Assembly: GCA_050011415.1 (NCBI GenBank)
Contig: JBEKJD010000206.1
Location: 1 to 11,006, forward strand
Direction of reading: 5' to 3'
Length of the DNA: 11,006 bases
Origin: JADFXI01 sp050011415
GTDB taxonomy: Bacteria; Nitrospirota; Thermodesulfovibrionia; Thermodesulfovibrionales; Dissulfurispiraceae
Within the stretch, counting starts at the first letter, position 1. The number at the start of each line of letters is the position of its first letter. A program made the position numbers and the translations under genes. Below the pieces are notes generated by a model that had not been told where the DNA came from, ran no database searches, and saw only the letters and a list, made by a program, of their open reading frames with translations. Of the stretch, positions 1-7,250 are shown in pieces.

Positions 1-89
1 ATTGTTTTTTAAGCATATTTCGTATAACAAAAAACAGGTATTTTTCTTGCTTCCATAATAGTGTACTTTTGCGGACTAACGGAGAGACA

Positions 90-452
90 TTGACAAAAAG
101 CATCCTGATAATTGACGATGATCTATCAGTAAGAAAAGCTCTCAAAGAGATTTTCGAATATCTGAATTATGAAGTCTACTCAGCCTGTAACGGCAAAGAA
201 GGCATGGAGTCCTACCGCCGAACTGGTACAGACATAATTCTTACCGACATATTCATGCCGGAAAAAGACGGACTGGAAACCATCCGGGAGTTCAAGAGAG
301 AATTTCCGGAAGCAAAAATTATTGCCATGTCCGGCAAAATGGATTTTTTTCAGGTTGCCAAATACTTTGGCGCGATAGATTGCATCAGGAAGCCGATTGA
401 TCCCGATGACATGATCAGGATCGTTAATATGACGTTGGAAGGGAACGCGTAA
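90..452 (+). CDS. Single-domain response regulator (CheY-like receiver)
   Basis: This is a stand-alone receiver domain of 120 residues with no output domain. Such proteins take a phosphoryl group from a histidine kinase and act through protein contacts. Counted from the TTG at 90, the acidic pocket is the DDD at 9-11, the phospho-acceptor is Asp53 in LTDIFMPEKDG, the switch Ser is Ser81 (AMSGK) and the conserved Lys is Lys101 (RKP). I chose TTG at 90 because GGAGAG sits just upstream at 81-86 and the protein then begins MTKSILIIDDD, as the family does. An in-frame TTG at 69 would add seven residues without an obvious ribosome site. No kinase gene is nearby, so the partner is unknown. It converges with the zinc-ribbon gene across a 29-nt gap. 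The family call is secure; the role is open. Confidence 0.9.
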   Translation: MTKSILIIDDDLSVRKALKEIFEYLNYEVYSACNGKEGMESYRRTGTDIILTDIFMPEKDGLETIREFKREFPEAKIIAMSGKMDFFQVAKYFGAIDCIRKPIDPDDMIRIVNMTLEGNA

Positions 453-481
453 GGGGACGCGGGTTAGAGGCAGTATAAGCC

Positions 482-679
482 CTACCTCCAGGGGTTATTT
501 TTCTTGTGCTTATTTGACAGGCCTTTGAATGGATTGATTGCCATGCTTTTTGGAATGAAATCTCCGCATTTGCAGTTCCAGCCGTCTTCGGTACGCTCCT
601 GATCTGAGAGCAATGCTCCACAGGCAGGGCATATAAATTCTGTGCTGTCGTCTGATGCAAAATCCGAGTATTCGCTCAT
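482..679 (-). CDS. Small zinc-ribbon protein coupled to the ASKHA ferredoxin gene
   Basis: A 65-residue protein with two cysteine pairs, CPACG at about residues 17-21 and CKCG at about 36-39, the pattern of a single zinc ribbon. The N-terminus is acidic and the C-terminus basic (KGLSNKHKKNNPWR). Its ATG overlaps the TGA of the upstream 629-residue gene by four bases (ATGA). The two are therefore probably translationally coupled, and I see no separate strong ribosome site. The coupling suggests it works with, or helps mature, the iron-sulfur ASKHA protein, but that is inference from position alone. I do not recognise a named family. The conserved Cys pairs and tight overlap make it a real gene despite its size. 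Confidence 0.75.
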   Translation of the reverse strand: MSEYSDFASDDSTEFICPACGALLSDQERTEDGWNCKCGDFIPKSMAINPFKGLSNKHKKNNPWR

Positions 680-2565
680 TTCATCAATGCTGCCACTGTA
701 GGGAACTGATTGATATCAGTATGCGGCAGAAAGAGTGCGGACATATAGTCGTCCATAAAGCTGCGCGAAACGGATAGTTCCACATAGGTCATCTTTGACG
801 CGATTCCTTCGGCTTCGTTTCTTAATTCTTCTGAAAGCAGGCAGAGGTATGAGCCGGTTATGGACGTGTTGCCGAGAAAGGTAAACCGCTCTTTGGGAGC
901 ATCGGGAAGCATGCCGAGTATTATTGCCTTTTCGATATTCAGATAGTTGCCGAAACCGCCCGCTATATATATTCTTTCAATTGCATCAATAGTAAAGCCC
1001 ACTTCGCCGAGCAGCGTTGTAACGCCGGCATATACGGCAGCTTTGGCACGGAGCAGATTTTCGACATCGGCCTCGGTAAGCACAATGTCCCTGTGGTGCG
1101 CATCACCGCGGAAGAACACATACTCCGGGCCCTCCTCGCCGGACCGGACTCTGGAGGTCTTGCCGGAAACAAATTTGCCTCTGAGGTCGAGAATTCCTGT
1201 CAGGAACATCTCAGATACGGCATCGATCATCCCTGATCCGCATATCCCCATTGCTTTGCCTCCGCCTATCACTGATATTTCAGGTTCGAGAGTTTGTTTG
1301 CTGATTTTGATCGCCTCGATCGCTCCGGATGTCGCGCGCATTCCGCACCGGATACCGCTGCCTTCAAAACATGGACCGGCTGAACAGGCAGCGGTTATGA
1401 GCCACTCATTATTGCCGATGGCTATTTCACCGTTGGTGCCGATGTCCATAAAAAGGGCGATTTCAGGATTCCGGTGCATTTTTGAGGCAAGTACCCCCGC
1501 AACAATATCGCCCCCAACATAACTGGCTATGCATGGAACAGTATAGACAGGCGACTGGGGGTTAATGGAAAGCCTGGCCGTGCCGCTCTTCCAGAGGGGG
1601 AAGTAGTTGAGCGCCGGGATGTAAGGTTCCTCTCTTATGGAGCCGGGGTCCAGGCCCCAGAAGATATGGGACATTGTCGTATTGCCTGCAATAGTCGCAG
1701 AATTTATCTCGCAGGCCTCTATCCCCTGCCGTTCCATGAGCGAGGCAGCGATTGTGTTGATATCGGTAACAACAGCATTTCTAAGGTCATCGATCCCTCT
1801 TCCTTCAGTAGCATGGACGATCCTGGTAATGACATCATCACCAAAGCGCATCTGGGAGTTATACGTGGAGCCGATGTCCAGGATTGCTCCGTCGACAAGA
1901 TTTACAAGATATACGACAACAGTGGTGGTGCCTATGTCGATTGCCAGTCCGAAACGCCCGCTGCATTGCCCTGGAGCCGATAAGAAAATGGCCTCACTGT
2001 TCATGCCGTGTCCCGGCACATAGGTAAGATCAACCTTCCACTGCGCCTCTCGCAGCGTATTGCCCATAGTGGACACGAATCCGTGGGAAAAACGCATGTC
2101 CCTCAAATCTTTTTCATCGAGGGCCCGCTTTAAACGCTCAAGATCGCTGATGTTGTCGGTAATAGTCGGCGGCGGGAGTTCAAGTGAGATTCTCTTGATC
2201 GGGGGATTGATAGTAACGCCGTAAGACTCAAGGTAAGCGGCAAGGTTTTTCGTTTTGGCAACTGCAATCTTGTCCCCAATGACGAGCTTTGACTCTTTCG
2301 GTATCTCAGCAAGGATATCTCCTCCTGGAAAGGTCTGGCAGGCAAGCACCATGCCCTCTTCACGCTCTTTTGTGCTTAGTTTTCCGTAAGAAAGGGGCAC
2401 AACGCTTCCGTCAAGAACTTTTACCGCGCATTTCCCGCACGTGCCTTTGCCGCCGCACGAGGCAACAAGGTAAATGCCCGCTCTTTTCAGGGCGGCGTAA
2501 AGGCTCTCGCCCTCGCGGGTTTTCACGACTTCATCTGAAGTCAAACGCAGTTCCAGTATCGTCAC
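676..2565 (-). CDS. RACo-like protein: 2Fe-2S ferredoxin plus ASKHA ATPase domain (DUF4445 type)
   Basis: A 629-residue protein of the reductive activator of corrinoid proteins type. In characterised members, the iron-sulfur domain passes an electron to an inactive Co(II) corrinoid protein and the ATPase domain drives the uphill step. The N-terminal plant-type 2Fe-2S ligands are visible as Cys37, Cys43, Cys46 and Cys76 (CGGKGTCGKC, then LACQ). The ASKHA fold follows: AIDIGTTT at 208-215, a second phosphate motif FMDIGTNGE at 372-380, CSAGPCFEGSGIRCGMRA around 394-411, and IAGGFGNYL at 534-542. Length is normal for the family. The start is a GTG inside GAGGTGACG. No corrinoid protein or methyltransferase gene lies in the window, so the target cannot be named. 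Family sure; substrate unknown. Confidence 0.88.
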   Translation of the reverse strand: MTILELRLTSDEVVKTREGESLYAALKRAGIYLVASCGGKGTCGKCAVKVLDGSVVPLSYGKLSTKEREEGMVLACQTFPGGDILAEIPKESKLVIGDKIAVAKTKNLAAYLESYGVTINPPIKRISLELPPPTITDNISDLERLKRALDEKDLRDMRFSHGFVSTMGNTLREAQWKVDLTYVPGHGMNSEAIFLSAPGQCSGRFGLAIDIGTTTVVVYLVNLVDGAILDIGSTYNSQMRFGDDVITRIVHATEGRGIDDLRNAVVTDINTIAASLMERQGIEACEINSATIAGNTTMSHIFWGLDPGSIREEPYIPALNYFPLWKSGTARLSINPQSPVYTVPCIASYVGGDIVAGVLASKMHRNPEIALFMDIGTNGEIAIGNNEWLITAACSAGPCFEGSGIRCGMRATSGAIEAIKISKQTLEPEISVIGGGKAMGICGSGMIDAVSEMFLTGILDLRGKFVSGKTSRVRSGEEGPEYVFFRGDAHHRDIVLTEADVENLLRAKAAVYAGVTTLLGEVGFTIDAIERIYIAGGFGNYLNIEKAIILGMLPDAPKERFTFLGNTSITGSYLCLLSEELRNEAEGIASKMTYVELSVSRSFMDDYMSALFLPHTDINQFPTVAALMK

Positions 2566-2585
2566 CTCGCAGGTTGAAATGTAAT

Positions 2586-2636
2586 TTATATTTTACCACA
2601 GACATTATACATAATGAGGAATTTGTCGGGTATGAT
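2586..2636. promoter_or_regulatory. Divergent promoter region between the ASKHA and PAP2 genes
   Basis: The 85-nt gap between two divergent genes must hold both promoters. On the plus strand TATGAT (2631-2636) matches a -10 box at five of six positions but has only a poor -35. On the minus strand TATAAT (2609-2604) is a perfect -10 hexamer, and an extended -10 form TGGTAAAAT follows it. Neither minus candidate has a good -35. Hexamer matching alone is weak evidence in such AT-rich sequence. Confidence 0.3.
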
Positions 2637-2650
2637 AAAATGTATGTCAT

Positions 2651-3934
2651 ATGAATGAGACCAGCCGCAGGCAGTGGCTTCCGGAGTTGCTGATAGTATC
2701 GTTTTTAATGGTAGCAACTTCAATAATGTTTCGCCATACAAATGCCGACATTGCGCTTGAGGGCCATTTTTACTGCCAGCAGTGCCCTGATTCTAAATGG
2801 TTTCTGGGAAAAAATATCTTCCTGCGTCTTCTTTATAATTACGGCTCCTGGCCTGCTGCAGTTTCAGTTATCGGCGCCTTGATACTCCTCGTCCTGAGCT
2901 ATTTCAAAAGCACATTTGTACGGTACCGTATCTACAGTATCTTTCTTATTCTTGCACTGCTGATAGGCCCTGGTTTCATTATCAACTCAGTGCTCAAAGT
3001 CCACTGGGGAAGGCCGCGTCCCGGAGAGGTCCAGCAGTTCGGAGGAAGGTGGGAGTATCAGAAGCTGTTTGAAAAAGGAGAGAGCGGAAGGGGGAAATCA
3101 TTCCCGTGCGGGCACTGCTCTATGGGCTACTTCTTTTTCGCTTTTTATTTCGTTTTCAAGAATAAACGAAGAAGGCTTGCTTTTCTATTCCTCCTGTTCG
3201 GCTTAATCTATGGCAGCCTGATAGGATTTTCCAGGATGGCGTTCGGAGGCCATTTCCCGTCCGATGTGCTATGGGCGGGTTTTATTCCTTTCCTGGTGCC
3301 CCTTATACTGTATTATTTTATTTTGGATATTCCCCGGAGAGAGCTTTGCCCGAACGAGATTGCCCAAAATGTCAGCTGGCTGAGGAAGTTAATAATGGCC
3401 TGTGCAGGCGCAATATTGATTGTCGTGGTCCTGGGGGCCCTTTTTCTGGCCACACCGGTCTATGAAGAGATTCGACACAGTACGCGCGGACAATATTACA
3501 ATACCGGCCAATACTCAGTTGATATACATTGTTCCAGTTGTGATCTCGATCTTGGTCTTAAAAATGACGTTGCAGCGGCAATGGATGTTTCAGGGAGTGC
3601 CAAAGGCTTCGGGTTCCCGACGAATAAAATTTCTCACGTCCTGCGTGAGACTGTTGTAAGGAACGTCCCAACTATATTTTTCGACCTCAGACAAAAGGGC
3701 TTTTTTTCAGAACTTGTTAATACTGTACATATAGACCTAAAAAAAGCAGGCCTTAACAGCCTTGATATAACCGTTGATGAGGGAGATGTAGTCATCCATG
3801 ACAATACAGATAATGGATTGGCTGCAAGCAGGCTTGTTATTAATGTGAGACACGGAACACTCACACTGCCGCGTTCTTTCCAGGGAAAGGCCACGATGCT
3901 CAATGTGCCCTCTGGCGGATTGAAATACCGCTAA
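2651..3934 (+). CDS. PAP2-family membrane phosphatase with C-terminal beta-rich extension
   Basis: A 427-residue integral membrane protein. The PAP2 triad is clear: motif 1 K116-x6-RP (KVHWGRPRP), motif 2 PCGH at 152-155 with the catalytic His155, and motif 3 S194-R195-x5-H201-x3-D205. Family members remove phosphate from lipids such as undecaprenyl diphosphate, phosphatidic acid or lipid A. The N-terminal stretch ending in LRLLYNYGSWP resembles LpxE-type enzymes. Hydrophobic segments lie near 10-27, 70-85, 95-113, 158-170, 176-192, 206-224 and 247-267. Residues about 270-427 form a separate soluble part with short alternating beta-like stretches, reminiscent of DUF4097-type putative adhesin repeats. 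That resemblance is weak. Motif 2 has Cys where Ser is usual. The ATG start has no strong ribosome site. The stop lies one base from the convergent gene's stop. Confidence 0.87.
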   Translation: MNETSRRQWLPELLIVSFLMVATSIMFRHTNADIALEGHFYCQQCPDSKWFLGKNIFLRLLYNYGSWPAAVSVIGALILLVLSYFKSTFVRYRIYSIFLILALLIGPGFIINSVLKVHWGRPRPGEVQQFGGRWEYQKLFEKGESGRGKSFPCGHCSMGYFFFAFYFVFKNKRRRLAFLFLLFGLIYGSLIGFSRMAFGGHFPSDVLWAGFIPFLVPLILYYFILDIPRRELCPNEIAQNVSWLRKLIMACAGAILIVVVLGALFLATPVYEEIRHSTRGQYYNTGQYSVDIHCSSCDLDLGLKNDVAAAMDVSGSAKGFGFPTNKISHVLRETVVRNVPTIFFDLRQKGFFSELVNTVHIDLKKAGLNSLDITVDEGDVVIHDNTDNGLAASRLVINVRHGTLTLPRSFQGKATMLNVPSGGLKYR

Positions 3935-3935
3935 A

Positions 3936-4589
3936 TCATGCCCCTCGTTTTTGAACCAGATCCCATCCCCCGGTGTTTTCATAATAACGGCGACCTGCCT
4001 GTACAAGTTTTTTTGCAACTGTTTCCGGCCTGGCCGTAGGTCTATATTTTATTTTTGCCGCATCTGCAAGCTTGAATAATTCTTTTTTATGTTTGACCAG
4101 ACGTGTAACTTCAAACTCCATTTGTTCCTCATCCAGGCCTCCCAGTTTTCGCACCTGCTCAAGCAGCGCCAACTCATCGTTGGCGCTCAAGTCTAGTACC
4201 GATTTCTTGGGACGCATTCTGAGAATATGCAGAGCCTCTTCGATTTTGCCGGACTCTAAAATTTTCTTAAATACTTTGGACAGGTATGTCGCGGGTGTGT
4301 CGCTTTTGGATATAGAAGTTTTTTTGCCCAAAACTTTTAGCGATAAATTCTTCGTATCTGAAAAAGACTCTTCTGACAGAGGGAATGAGGTTTGCAGGAG
4401 CATCTTCAGTTCCGCAGCTCTCGGAGTCAATCCCTGGCTTGCCGATTGCAAAGCCTGATTGAAACGGTCCAGGGCCTTGGTAAAACGGTTTGCTTCTTTA
4501 ATAAAGCGTCTGTCGTCGAGATCATCAGCATGCTTCCAGATCGTTTCGGCTATCCCGGACAATTGTTCGGCAAGTCTTAGCAGGCCCAT
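3936..4589 (-). CDS. Unrecognised helical protein paired with the ParA-like gene
   Basis: A 217-residue soluble protein that I do not recognise. It is charged and almost entirely helix-forming: RLAEQLSGIAETIWKH near the start, a Ser/Thr-rich linker at about 75-100, and further helices (KVFKKILESGKIEEALHIL, LLEQVRKLGGLDEEQMEFEVTRLVKHKKEL). The C-terminus is basic and aromatic (RRYYENTGGWDL). There are no Cys pairs, membrane segments or enzyme motifs. The start is supported by GAGGAGG four bases upstream of ATG. It overlaps the upstream ParA-like gene by 13 nt, so the two are probably made together. ParA-type ATPases often pair with an adjacent adaptor that binds DNA or cargo, and this is the likely role by position only. 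Unlike its partner, this frame is intact. Confidence 0.7.
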   Translation of the reverse strand: MGLLRLAEQLSGIAETIWKHADDLDDRRFIKEANRFTKALDRFNQALQSASQGLTPRAAELKMLLQTSFPLSEESFSDTKNLSLKVLGKKTSISKSDTPATYLSKVFKKILESGKIEEALHILRMRPKKSVLDLSANDELALLEQVRKLGGLDEEQMEFEVTRLVKHKKELFKLADAAKIKYRPTARPETVAKKLVQAGRRYYENTGGWDLVQKRGA

Positions 4590-5393
4590 ATAACCTCCTC
4601 GATGTGATTTATAAAAGAGTCGGTCAGTTTAAAGTAGTCATAAGACCCTATGCTCTTTTCACTGTAAATAATAACAGGTTGGTGGACGTTGGAACATTCC
4701 GCAACCTTAACGCAATCCCGGATATAGGGTGTAAGAACAGCAGCGCACTGGTGGATTAATTTCTGTGTCTTCAGGTTTCTCATTTCAAGCTTTAGCTCGT
4801 TGATGCTCTGATCGAAAACATTCCCGATTGAGCGGTAGCGATTGATGATGACCGCCACGATGCGGGGATTGAGCTTCTTTCCCTGATGACCGCTCACCTG
4901 GTACTGAAAACTTTTTACCATCCTGCTAAAAAGACGAAAACCGGAAAGGGAGAGAAAATCCGGTAAATATGGGACAACATAGGCGTCGGCAAAATAGAGG
5001 GCATTCTTGGATATGCTATAAATATTGGGCGGGCAATCGACAAGCACGTAGTCATACTCTTTTACCGCATCTTTAAGCCCCTCGAACAGCGCAGCATAGT
5101 ATGGTGTGTCATGCAAGCCGGAAAGACGCTCTTCGATCTCCATAAGACTTATGGAAGAAGGAAGCAGATCCAGGTGTGAGATGTAAGGGAACCCCTCATC
5201 AGAAATGGGAACGCCCCTGATCACTGCGCTGCTAAAGTCGAAACTCCTCGTACCGCCAAGATGGTCTGCAAAGACCTGGTAAACAGTTAGTGAAGGGTCT
5301 TCCAGTCGTTTGGAAAGATGGCTGCGCTTTATTGGCAGTCTTGCCAACTCCACCCTTAAAATTGATGAATGCCACGATCCAGGGTTTCTTCAT
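4577..5393 (-). pseudogene. ParA/Soj-like ATPase, broken near the P-loop
   Basis: The long frame (258 codons from GTG at 5353) is a ParA/MinD-type ATPase body: LTVYQVF, LDLLPSS, Walker B DYVLVDCPP at 101-109, FLSLSGF and VIINRYRS. It has no P-loop of its own. The P-loop is in a different frame just upstream. From ATG at 5393 the DNA reads MKKPWIVAFINF, then KGGVGKT (codons 5357-5337), then AN, and that frame ends at a TAG at 5234-5232. The stretch expected between P-loop and LTVYQVF (helix 1, next strand, signature Asp of the second Walker motif) is missing: roughly 25-35 residues' worth of DNA is gone as well as the frame. A single base change would not restore it. ParA proteins need the missing Asp and P-loop to bind ATP. 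Either the gene is dead here or the assembly collapsed a short segment. Confidence 0.8.
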
Positions 5394-5480
5394 GGATTTT
5401 AGGGTAGTGCAATCTTCAGGCGGGTGTCAAGTTCCCAAAGCCTACTATATTAATAACAGTGGAGATAAAGCTAACACCTG

Positions 5481-6338
5481 CTAAGTCCAGAGTGAGTGTC
5501 TGAGTTTGACAAGTCTGATCATCATGGCGTCATCTTCTTCGATATACGCTTTTTCTATGGCATTGATTTTATCGTGAATAGCCCGGCTTTCGTCCCTTTC
5601 TTCTTCGGATTTATCTTCAAATAACGATTCAATATCTTTGTGTCTTTTTTCATAATAGTCACTCCAGCCTGAAACATCGTATGGATCAGGACGAGAGGGG
5701 CGTGCAGTTTTCCACCAAGTGTAGAGATCAAAAACATCTTTTGCATCTAATGCTTGTGGTGTGGGCGTGTCGTAATCGGGTTGCAGTTCTCTTTCTCCTT
5801 CCGGGAGCCATTCATAGTCATGCCGGAGAGTCATTTCCCATTTCAGATGTTCAACACCAGCCTCGGGGCAGCTCCATGGTTTCCATCGTATTAGGCGGGC
5901 GCCTTTCCTCCACCATGGGGTAAGGAATTTACCCTGTGCCTCTTTATTCCATATCACATGGTGCCATGCTTTTTCAATCTCTATAAAGTCTACGAGTTCC
6001 GTGAACATCCCGTGCAGCAGCCTCGTATCCATTTCATGCCATTGACCCGGTTTGAGTCCCGTCTTCAAGTAGTGCTTTTTGTCTATGAACCTGTTGTAAA
6101 GATGGTATCTCGCATCGCAAAACTTATCGTAAGGATAGTTGATGAAGTTTTGTAACTTATCCAAGAATTCTTCAGCAAACCAGTAAATAATCGGTGAGGC
6201 AGTTTGGGTTGATTCCCTCCACTGCTTCCATCCCTTTAATGTGGCTGCTTCCGGTTTTGGTATTGTACCCTTGGCAAAGGTCCTCAGCATCCAACTTGCA
6301 AAAGCGCTATTTGACCAGTAATTGCTTCTTTGAGGCAT
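5481..6338 (-). CDS. Phage-like protein of unknown function (T4-like/jumbo phage type)
   Basis: A 285-residue soluble protein rich in Trp, Tyr and His. It resembles conserved hypothetical proteins of large T4-like phages from memory of their typical wording: SNYWSNSAFASW near the start, IYWFAEEFLDKLQNF, YHLYNRF, LKPGQWHEMDTRLLHGMFTELVDFIEIEKAW in the middle, and a charged C-terminus (DIESLFEDKSEEERDES). I know of no function. I place the start at ATG 6338 because GAAAGAGG lies six bases upstream (6352-6345) and the product then begins MPQRSNYW. The longer frame from 6380 lacks a ribosome site. It is co-directional with the DIP1984-like gene upstream and the ParA-like gene downstream. A lone phage-type gene beside a repressor suggests a domesticated or remnant element. 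The gene is real; the phage likeness needs a search. Confidence 0.7.
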   Translation of the reverse strand: MPQRSNYWSNSAFASWMLRTFAKGTIPKPEAATLKGWKQWRESTQTASPIIYWFAEEFLDKLQNFINYPYDKFCDARYHLYNRFIDKKHYLKTGLKPGQWHEMDTRLLHGMFTELVDFIEIEKAWHHVIWNKEAQGKFLTPWWRKGARLIRWKPWSCPEAGVEHLKWEMTLRHDYEWLPEGERELQPDYDTPTPQALDAKDVFDLYTWWKTARPSRPDPYDVSGWSDYYEKRHKDIESLFEDKSEEERDESRAIHDKINAIEKAYIEEDDAMMIRLVKLRHSLWT

Positions 6339-6457
6339 TTGGAACCTCTTTCTACATAAGGCCGAAGTTGTCGAGTCCATTGCAAGGGCAGAGACTCGGA
6401 GCCGTCGGGTAACAAGTAACCTATAAGCCTGTAAAAAGTAAGCAGTCGTTTATAAAA

Positions 6458-6570
6458 CGTAAGAGAGGTATCGGGTTCCTGCCCACCGCTATTCTTCTTT
6501 AAGGTGGATAAATAGCTTCACCACCCCCGACTTACGCTATCGGGCTTCGGGCTATCCTGCCTCACGGCAG
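6458..6570 (-). ncRNA. Candidate structured RNA or leader between two minus-strand genes
   Basis: The 264 nt between the stop at 6603 and the start at 6338 contain nested complementary segments. In plus coordinates, CGTAAG (6458-6463) pairs with CTTACG (6531-6536) and TCGGG (6471-6475) with CCCGA (6526-6530). Inside, GCTATT (6488-6493) pairs with AATAGC (6511-6516). GGTGG (6503-6507), in the loop of that stem, can pair with CCACC at 6483-6487 or at 6521-6525, giving a pseudoknot. CCCGA can also pair with TCGGG at 6540-6544. CTGCC/GGCAG (6557-6570) forms a hairpin with a 4-nt loop. Pairing is strand-symmetric; I assign minus because both flanking genes are minus. I cannot match it to a named RNA family. 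Confidence 0.45.
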
Positions 6571-6602
6571 TTTCGCACTTGCTCCCCTGTCTCTGTAATA
6601 TC

Positions 6603-7133
6603 TTATTCGTCTTTATAGCTTACCGTAGCCGAATGATTAGCCGCATGAATCTGGGTGACCAAACTTCTGAAATGCCGGAGACTGTCCTGGTACTCTCCGT
6701 ATGTTTCAGTAAACTTGTGACGCGGTTCCTGGACTATGTCGCGTCCTTCCTTATGAATCACTCGTCTGTAAGAGGACTTTTCAACCCGCGCTGAAATCCC
6801 CTTAATGTCGCCAAGCAAATTCTTCCTAACCTCCAAGGCTTCTGCAATTGATATTTCGGCGCCCTCATATTCGATCTGCGTGCCAAAATTAGTTTTTTGA
6901 ATCTCCTGGTTAAGTTTGACCCGCTTGGTCTGAAGTTTCTTAAGTCTGCTTTCTACCTCCTTCTGATTGAAATCCGCTGCCAAGTCTTTGTCTTTATCAT
7001 CATCGTTGTCATAAAAACCGCGCTTTTTTGAAGGTTCGCCAAGAAGACCCTCCAATAGTGCAATATGGCTGTTGTAATCGTTCCGAAGTTCAATGGCTTC
7101 ATAAAGGTAAAGATTTCCTTTTTTATCCGGCAT
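6603..7133 (-). CDS. DIP1984-like (DUF6847-type) helical protein
   Basis: A 176-residue protein matching the layout of the DIP1984 family. An N-terminal helix (LYLYEAIELRNDYNSHIALLEGLL) is followed by an acidic linker with a run of Asp/Lys (about 40-53). Next come a coiled-coil-like helix (KEVESRLKKLQTKRVKLNQEIQKTNFGTQI) and the segment ISIAEALEVRKNLLGDIKGI, where the family has a TLTEAL-type motif followed by a helix. The C-terminal part (YGEYQDSLRHFRSLVTQIHAANHSATVSY) is a further helix. No enzyme motif is seen and the family has no firm function. ATG at 7133 is chosen because GGGGAGG stands six bases upstream; the reading frame stays open further upstream without such a site. Its promoter must lie in the repressor-facing intergenic region. 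Family assignment is from memory of the pattern. Confidence 0.65.
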   Translation of the reverse strand: MPDKKGNLYLYEAIELRNDYNSHIALLEGLLGEPSKKRGFYDNDDDKDKDLAADFNQKEVESRLKKLQTKRVKLNQEIQKTNFGTQIEYEGAEISIAEALEVRKNLLGDIKGISARVEKSSYRRVIHKEGRDIVQEPRHKFTETYGEYQDSLRHFRSLVTQIHAANHSATVSYKDE

Positions 7134-7169
7134 GGTTGACCTCCCCTTTTTTGATGGAATTGATATATT

Positions 7170-7179
7170 ATACATGTAT
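7170..7179. promoter_or_regulatory. Palindrome ATACATGTAT upstream of the DIP1984-like gene
   Basis: A perfect 10-bp palindrome lies 36 nt upstream of the start at 7133, where a repressor could block that gene's promoter. A further half-site, ATACAT, recurs at 7201-7206. The adjacent divergent gene encodes an XRE repressor, the natural candidate to bind here. No footprint or second full copy backs this up. Confidence 0.4.
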
Positions 7180-7229
7180 GTATTGATGAAGTCAACCAAT
7201 ATACATGAGCGACATTGCCAAACGCTGAC

Positions 7230-7243
7230 GTTTAAGTGTAAAC
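7230..7243. promoter_or_regulatory. Inverted repeat GTTTA-AGTG-TAAAC upstream of the repressor
   Basis: Two perfect 5-bp arms flank a 4-bp spacer and end seven bases before the repressor's GTG. The size and place suit an autoregulatory operator for a dimeric XRE protein. TTGCCA at 7215-7220 could be a -35 box, but the -10 at the right distance is poor. The arms differ from the 7170-7179 palindrome, so the two are not clearly the same operator. Confidence 0.4.
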
Positions 7244-7250
7244 AAGATAT

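Noticed and set aside
947..2023. Long plus-strand frames (191 and 128 codons) opposite the ASKHA gene
   Set aside because: They lie antisense to a strongly supported gene and encode low-complexity Ser/Pro-rich sequence typical of shadow frames.
5401..5430. TTGACA on the minus strand (5430-5425) as the promoter of the ParA-like gene
   Set aside because: The hexamer at the right distance (TACCCT) is poor and lies eight bases from the ATG, leaving almost no leader.
6381..6602. Group I or II intron, or diversity-generating template repeat, in the structured region
   Set aside because: I see no intron core such as domain V, no reverse transcriptase and no matching variable repeat in the window.
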